From: Moorella mulderi DSM 14980
GTDB taxonomy: Bacteria > Bacillota > DSM-521 > Neomoorellales > Neomoorellaceae
Reading direction: 5' to 3'
Length of the DNA: 64,000 nucleotides
NCBI RefSeq assembly: GCF_001594015.1
Contig: NZ_LTBC01000004.1
Location: 124,001 to 188,000 of the forward strand
Position numbers and translations under genes: made by a program. Below, piece by piece: positions 60,818 to 64,000 of this stretch (position 1 is its first letter; every line of letters begins with the position of its first letter). The notes under the pieces were generated by a model, which saw only the letters and a list, made by a program, of their open reading frames with translations, ran no database searches and was not told where the DNA came from.

Positions 60818-61351
60818 GTGAAAGACGGCAAAAATAATATCTTACCAGGTACACACGAAATTTTAACCCAAAGGAAAAGTGCCATTTTACAAAAATGGTA
60901 TCAGAGAATCCTGGACTCTTATCCTGCGGAAGCGGCCCGGTTTTTCAAGGAAGAACAGGACCGGTTCGCCAATCCAGTGGGCACGACCATCTACCAGGCA
61001 TTAGAGGGCCTTTATGAGGAGATCCTCCAGGGGATGGAAGCTGGCAGGGTCAGGGCCTGTCTCGATAGTATTATCAGAATTAGGGCGGTCCAGGATTTCT
61101 CTCCTTCCCAGGCCATCGCCTTTATCTTCCAGTTAAAGCATGTGCTCAAGGAGGAATTGGCCGGTGAAATCCGGGAAAAAGGCCTTTCCCTGGAGGCAGT
61201 GGAAGCCCGGCTGGAAGACTTGGCCCTCCTGGCCTTCGATATTTATATGCAGTGCCGGGAGCAGCTCTGGGAACTTAAGGTAATGGAGATCAAAAATAGA
61301 ACCGCCAGGATCCTGGAAAGGGCCAACCTGACCATAAATTTTCCTTATTGA
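60818..61351 (+). CDS. RsbRD N-terminal-domain protein
   Basis: 177-residue all-helical protein with the RsbRD_N fold (QRKSAILQKWYQRILDSYP, ...RFANPVGTTIYQALEGLYEEI), a heme- or signal-binding-like domain found at the head of dsrMKJOP operons in sulfate reducers. GTG 60818 after GGGGGGAG. Function unproven. Confidence 0.86.
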   Translation: MKDGKNNILPGTHEILTQRKSAILQKWYQRILDSYPAEAARFFKEEQDRFANPVGTTIYQALEGLYEEILQGMEAGRVRACLDSIIRIRAVQDFSPSQAIAFIFQLKHVLKEELAGEIREKGLSLEAVEARLEDLALLAFDIYMQCREQLWELKVMEIKNRTARILERANLTINFPY

Positions 61352-61363
61352 GAAGGTGGGAAA

Positions 61364-62986
61364 ATGGCATCGCTACCGAAACCTGATGAACTGCTGGCGA
61401 TTAATTATAAACCGCCGCGGACGGGGTGGATGGATACCCCGGTAAAATTCAGGCGCGGCACCTACCTTTATGGTGCCAAGCCCAAAAACCTGGAAGCTGT
61501 CGGCCTTCCCAACCCCAGGGAATGGTCACCGGAGGAGGAAGACTGGAAACTCCCGGAAAACTGGCAGGAAATTATCCTGGAAGGCCTGAGGGAACGGCTG
61601 GGCCGGTTCCGTTCTTTACAGATCTTCATGGACGCCTGCGTGCGCTGCGGCGCCTGTGCCGACAAGTGCCATTTCTTCATTGGCACCGGGGATCCCAAGA
61701 ATATGCCGGTCTTGAGGGCCGAACTGCTCCGCTCGGTGTATCGCAAGGATTTTACGACGGCGGGCAAGCTCCTGGGGAAACTCTTCGGGGCCAGGGAACT
61801 TACCCTGGACGTCCTGAAGGAATGGTACTACTACTTCTTCCAGTGCACTGAATGCCGCCGTTGTTCAGTTTTCTGCCCCTTCGGCATCGACACGGCGGAA
61901 ATTACCATGATCGCCAGGGAACTCCTCAACCTGGTCGGGTGTAATATTGACTGGATCGCCGCCCCGGTAGCCAACTGTTACCGGACGGGAAATCACGTCG
62001 GCATTGAACCCCACGCCTTTAAAGATATGGTTGAGTTCTGTGTCGACGAAATTGAAAATATCACCGGTATCAGGGTGGAACCGACCTTCAACCGCAAAGG
62101 TGCCGAGATTCTCTTCATCGCACCTTCGGGTGACGTTTTTGCCGATCCCGGTACTTACACCCTCATGGGTTACCTGATGCTTTTTCATGAAATCGGTCTT
62201 GACTACACCTTCAGCACCTACGCCTCCGAGGGCGGTAATTTCGGCATGTTCACCTCTCATGAGATGATGAAAAGGCTCAATGCCAAGATGTATGCCGAGG
62301 CAAAAAGGCTAGGGGTGAAATGGATCCTGGGTGGTGAATGCGGCCATATGTGGCGGGTCATCAACCAGTACATGGATACCATGAACGGCCCGGCCGATTT
62401 CCTGGAGGAACCGGTTTCTCCCATAACCGGCACAAAATTTGAAAATGCCAGGTCCACCAAAATGGTCCATATCGTAGAATTTACGGCCGACCTGATCAGG
62501 CATAACAAAATTAAACTGGACCCCAGCCGCAATGACCACCTGAAAGTAACCTTCCATGACTCCTGTAACCCGGCCCGGGCCATGGGGCTCTTTGAAGAAC
62601 CGCGCTATATCCTTAAAAATGTCTGCCGGAATTTCTATGAGATGCCGGAGAATACCATCAGGGAGCAGACCTTCTGCTGCGGTAGCGGGTCGGGACTTAA
62701 TTCCGATGAATATATGGAAATGAGGATGCGCGGCGGCTTCCCCCGGGCCAACGCGGTGAAATACGTCCGGGATAAATACGGCGTCAATATGCTGGCCTGC
62801 ATCTGCGCCGTTGACCGGGCCGTCTTCCCGGCCCTCATGGATTACTGGGTACCAGGCGTGGCGGTTGCCGGCGTCCACGAGCTGGTCGGCAATGCCCTGG
62901 TAATGACCGGGGAAACTGAAAGGGAGACAAACCTGCGGGGGGAACCTTTGCCTGTAAAGGGAAAGGGGGAGAACGGCGGTGAATGA
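61364..62986 (+). CDS. dsrK: DsrK, Fe-S subunit of the DsrMKJOP complex
   Basis: 540 residues, the normal DsrK size. Two ferredoxin motifs (CVRCGACADKC about 92, CTECRRCSVFCP about 165) and two CCG domains (GECGHMW, FHDSCNPAR, FCCGSGSG, ACICAVDR) for a noncubane cluster proposed to reduce the DsrC trisulfide. It follows the RsbRD gene with no dsrM between, contrary to the usual dsrM-K order. Its 3' end overlaps dsrJ by 8 bases. Confidence 0.93.
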   Translation: MASLPKPDELLAINYKPPRTGWMDTPVKFRRGTYLYGAKPKNLEAVGLPNPREWSPEEEDWKLPENWQEIILEGLRERLGRFRSLQIFMDACVRCGACADKCHFFIGTGDPKNMPVLRAELLRSVYRKDFTTAGKLLGKLFGARELTLDVLKEWYYYFFQCTECRRCSVFCPFGIDTAEITMIARELLNLVGCNIDWIAAPVANCYRTGNHVGIEPHAFKDMVEFCVDEIENITGIRVEPTFNRKGAEILFIAPSGDVFADPGTYTLMGYLMLFHEIGLDYTFSTYASEGGNFGMFTSHEMMKRLNAKMYAEAKRLGVKWILGGECGHMWRVINQYMDTMNGPADFLEEPVSPITGTKFENARSTKMVHIVEFTADLIRHNKIKLDPSRNDHLKVTFHDSCNPARAMGLFEEPRYILKNVCRNFYEMPENTIREQTFCCGSGSGLNSDEYMEMRMRGGFPRANAVKYVRDKYGVNMLACICAVDRAVFPALMDYWVPGVAVAGVHELVGNALVMTGETERETNLRGEPLPVKGKGENGGE

Positions 62987-63374
62987 TTCCCGTTACATTA
63001 TTACCGGCCTGATTGTGTTTATCGTTCTGGTGACCTTCCCTTTCTGGGCCAATGCAGGTAAAGCCGCCCCGGCACCAGCACCCAGCCTCGACACGCCGGC
63101 CATCCAGCAGTTACCCGAGAAACAGTGTGTTGAAGCCACAGCGTACATGCGTACCGACCATATGAAGTTGCTGGATGAGTGGCGCACTCAGGTTGTCCGG
63201 GAGGGTAAAAGGATTTATGTAGCCAGCAACGGCAAAGAGTACGAGATGAGCCTGGAGAAGACCTGCCTGGAATGCCACTCCAGCAAGGCCCAGTTTTGTG
63301 ATCAGTGCCATAATTACTTAGATGTCCAACCTGACTGCTGGACTTGCCATATTGAGCCAAAGGAGAATAAGTAA
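62979..63374 (+). CDS. dsrJ: DsrJ triheme cytochrome c
   Basis: 131 residues: N-terminal membrane/signal helix (about 8-25), then three CxxCH sites, Cys96-His100, Cys107-His111 and Cys120-His124, and Cys50, a candidate for the unusual Cys heme ligand of DsrJ. GTG 62979 after AAAGGGGGAGA inside dsrK. Needs CcsBA (58705-60605) for maturation. Stop overlaps dsrO (TAATG). Confidence 0.93.
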   Translation: MNDSRYIITGLIVFIVLVTFPFWANAGKAAPAPAPSLDTPAIQQLPEKQCVEATAYMRTDHMKLLDEWRTQVVREGKRIYVASNGKEYEMSLEKTCLECHSSKAQFCDQCHNYLDVQPDCWTCHIEPKENK

Positions 63375-64000
63375 TGGAAACGAGCAGGAGAAATTTCTTA
63401 AAAGCCGGTGGCGCATGTCTCTTGGGGCTCACCATCTGGCCGGCAGTTAAGGGCTTCGCAGGTAATAGCACGGAGTATATTACGAGCTCGAAAGCCCTTA
63501 CCGGTGAGAAATGGGGCCTGGTCATTGATATGAAAAAGTGCTGGCCCAAATATCAAGAAGGTTGCCGGGAGTGTTTCCTGGCCTGCCAGAGGGCTCACAA
63601 CATACCTGATGTTACCAATAAAGAAGAAGAAATAAAGTGGATCTGGACGGAGCCCTATGAAAACGCTTTTCCGGAGCAAGAACATGAGTATATTGCCGCC
63701 AGTATCAAAGGCAAACCCTTTATCGTGCTCTGCAATCACTGTGAGAACCCGCCCTGTGTGAGGGTTTGCCCCACGAAGGCAACCTTTAAACGCCGGGACG
63801 GCATCGTCATGATGGATTATCACCGCTGTATAGGCTGCCGCTACTGTATGGCCGCCTGCCCTTATGGCGCCAGGAGCTTTAACTTTAGCGACCCGCGGCC
63901 TTTTATCAAAGAAGTAAACCCGGAGTTTCCCACCCGGGAAAAGGGTGTCGTGGAAAAGTGCAATTTCTGTGCCGAGAGGATCGACACCGGCCTACCACCG
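63374..64000 (+). CDS. dsrO: DsrO periplasmic-type ferredoxin (3' end outside window)
   Basis: 209 residues visible, frame open at the edge. Tat signal SRRNFLKAGG (Arg5-Arg6) then ferredoxin Cys groups: CRECFLACQRAH, CNHCENPPCVRVCP, CIGCRYCMAACP and CNFCAERI, as in the DsrO/NrfC family. Exported with DsrJ; partners DsrP (and perhaps DsrM) are expected beyond the window. Confidence 0.93.
   Translation, partial: METSRRNFLKAGGACLLGLTIWPAVKGFAGNSTEYITSSKALTGEKWGLVIDMKKCWPKYQEGCRECFLACQRAHNIPDVTNKEEEIKWIWTEPYENAFPEQEHEYIAASIKGKPFIVLCNHCENPPCVRVCPTKATFKRRDGIVMMDYHRCIGCRYCMAACPYGARSFNFSDPRPFIKEVNPEFPTREKGVVEKCNFCAERIDTGLPP

Noticed and set aside
60612-60854. Upstream extension of resB on the minus strand
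   Set aside because: It passes through the intergenic repeat and the divergent gene's start; the added residues are not ResB-like.

Overview
The window looks like a chromosome segment of a thermophilic acetogenic Firmicute, most likely Moorella (M. thermoacetica group). This is inferred from gene content and order, not from a database comparison. Supporting points are the GC-rich Gram-positive housekeeping order (tgt-yajC-secDF; recJ-relA-dtd-hisS-aspS; iscR-iscS-iscU-mnmA; alaS-ireB-ruvX-DUF1292-mltG), frequent TTG/GTG starts with strong Shine-Dalgarno sites, a selenoprotein SelD, and a complete dissimilatory sulfite reductase locus in a genome of this type. No tRNA, rRNA, CRISPR array, phage or transposase gene is visible.

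Region 1 (1-9470): protein export (tgt, yajC, secD, secF), then a compatible-solute ABC transporter operon (opuCA-CB-CD-CC) headed by a GntR/RCK_C regulator of the BusR type, which in other bacteria senses c-di-AMP. A structured leader with degenerate cobalamin-riboswitch boxes precedes a small membrane protein. Region 2 (9471-25123): CDF metal transporter, lapA, an unusually long RecJ, the ppGpp enzyme RelA, dtd, hisS, aspS, 6S RNA, tcdA, a copper-type csoR with its operator, trxA, rarA, an Mrp ATPase and a nitroreductase. Region 3 (25124-41330): Fe-S assembly and tRNA thiolation, small membrane and zinc-ribbon proteins, a YgeY-like hydrolase, alaS and its conserved followers, cell-wall proteins (VanW, MltG) and the redox repressor rex.

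Region 4 (41331-64000) is the sulfur-respiration island. It holds a YeiH-type permease with a 45-aa membrane partner, a DsrM/DsrK-like membrane pair, dsrC, then a second, compact operon: a DsrC-like protein lacking one functional Cys, a short divergent DsrA2/DsrB2 pair, dsrN, a triple-HTH regulator and a TusA-like protein. These are followed by selD (in-frame UGA), the canonical dsrA-dsrB-dsrD operon, a TPR protein, an FmdB/HEAT pair, a lytic transglycosylase, the cytochrome c maturation pair ccsA/resB, and an RsbRD-domain gene leading into dsrK-dsrJ-dsrO (cut by the window end). Together these describe sulfite (or thiosulfate-derived sulfite) reduction: DsrAB reduces sulfite on siroheme, DsrC carries the sulfur, DsrMK/DsrKJO pass electrons from the membrane, CcsBA matures the triheme DsrJ, and Rex upstream may tie the region to NADH status.

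Main novelties: the second DsrAB-like system, whose DsrB2 carries the ancestral-looking C-x5-C/C-x3-C cofactor motif; an apparent one-base frameshift at the start of its triple-HTH regulator; a CTG start for dsrN; a UGA-encoded selenocysteine in SelD that hides its first 31 codons; a two-copy MITE-like hairpin element; and a family of AT-rich intergenic repeats concentrated in the sulfur region.
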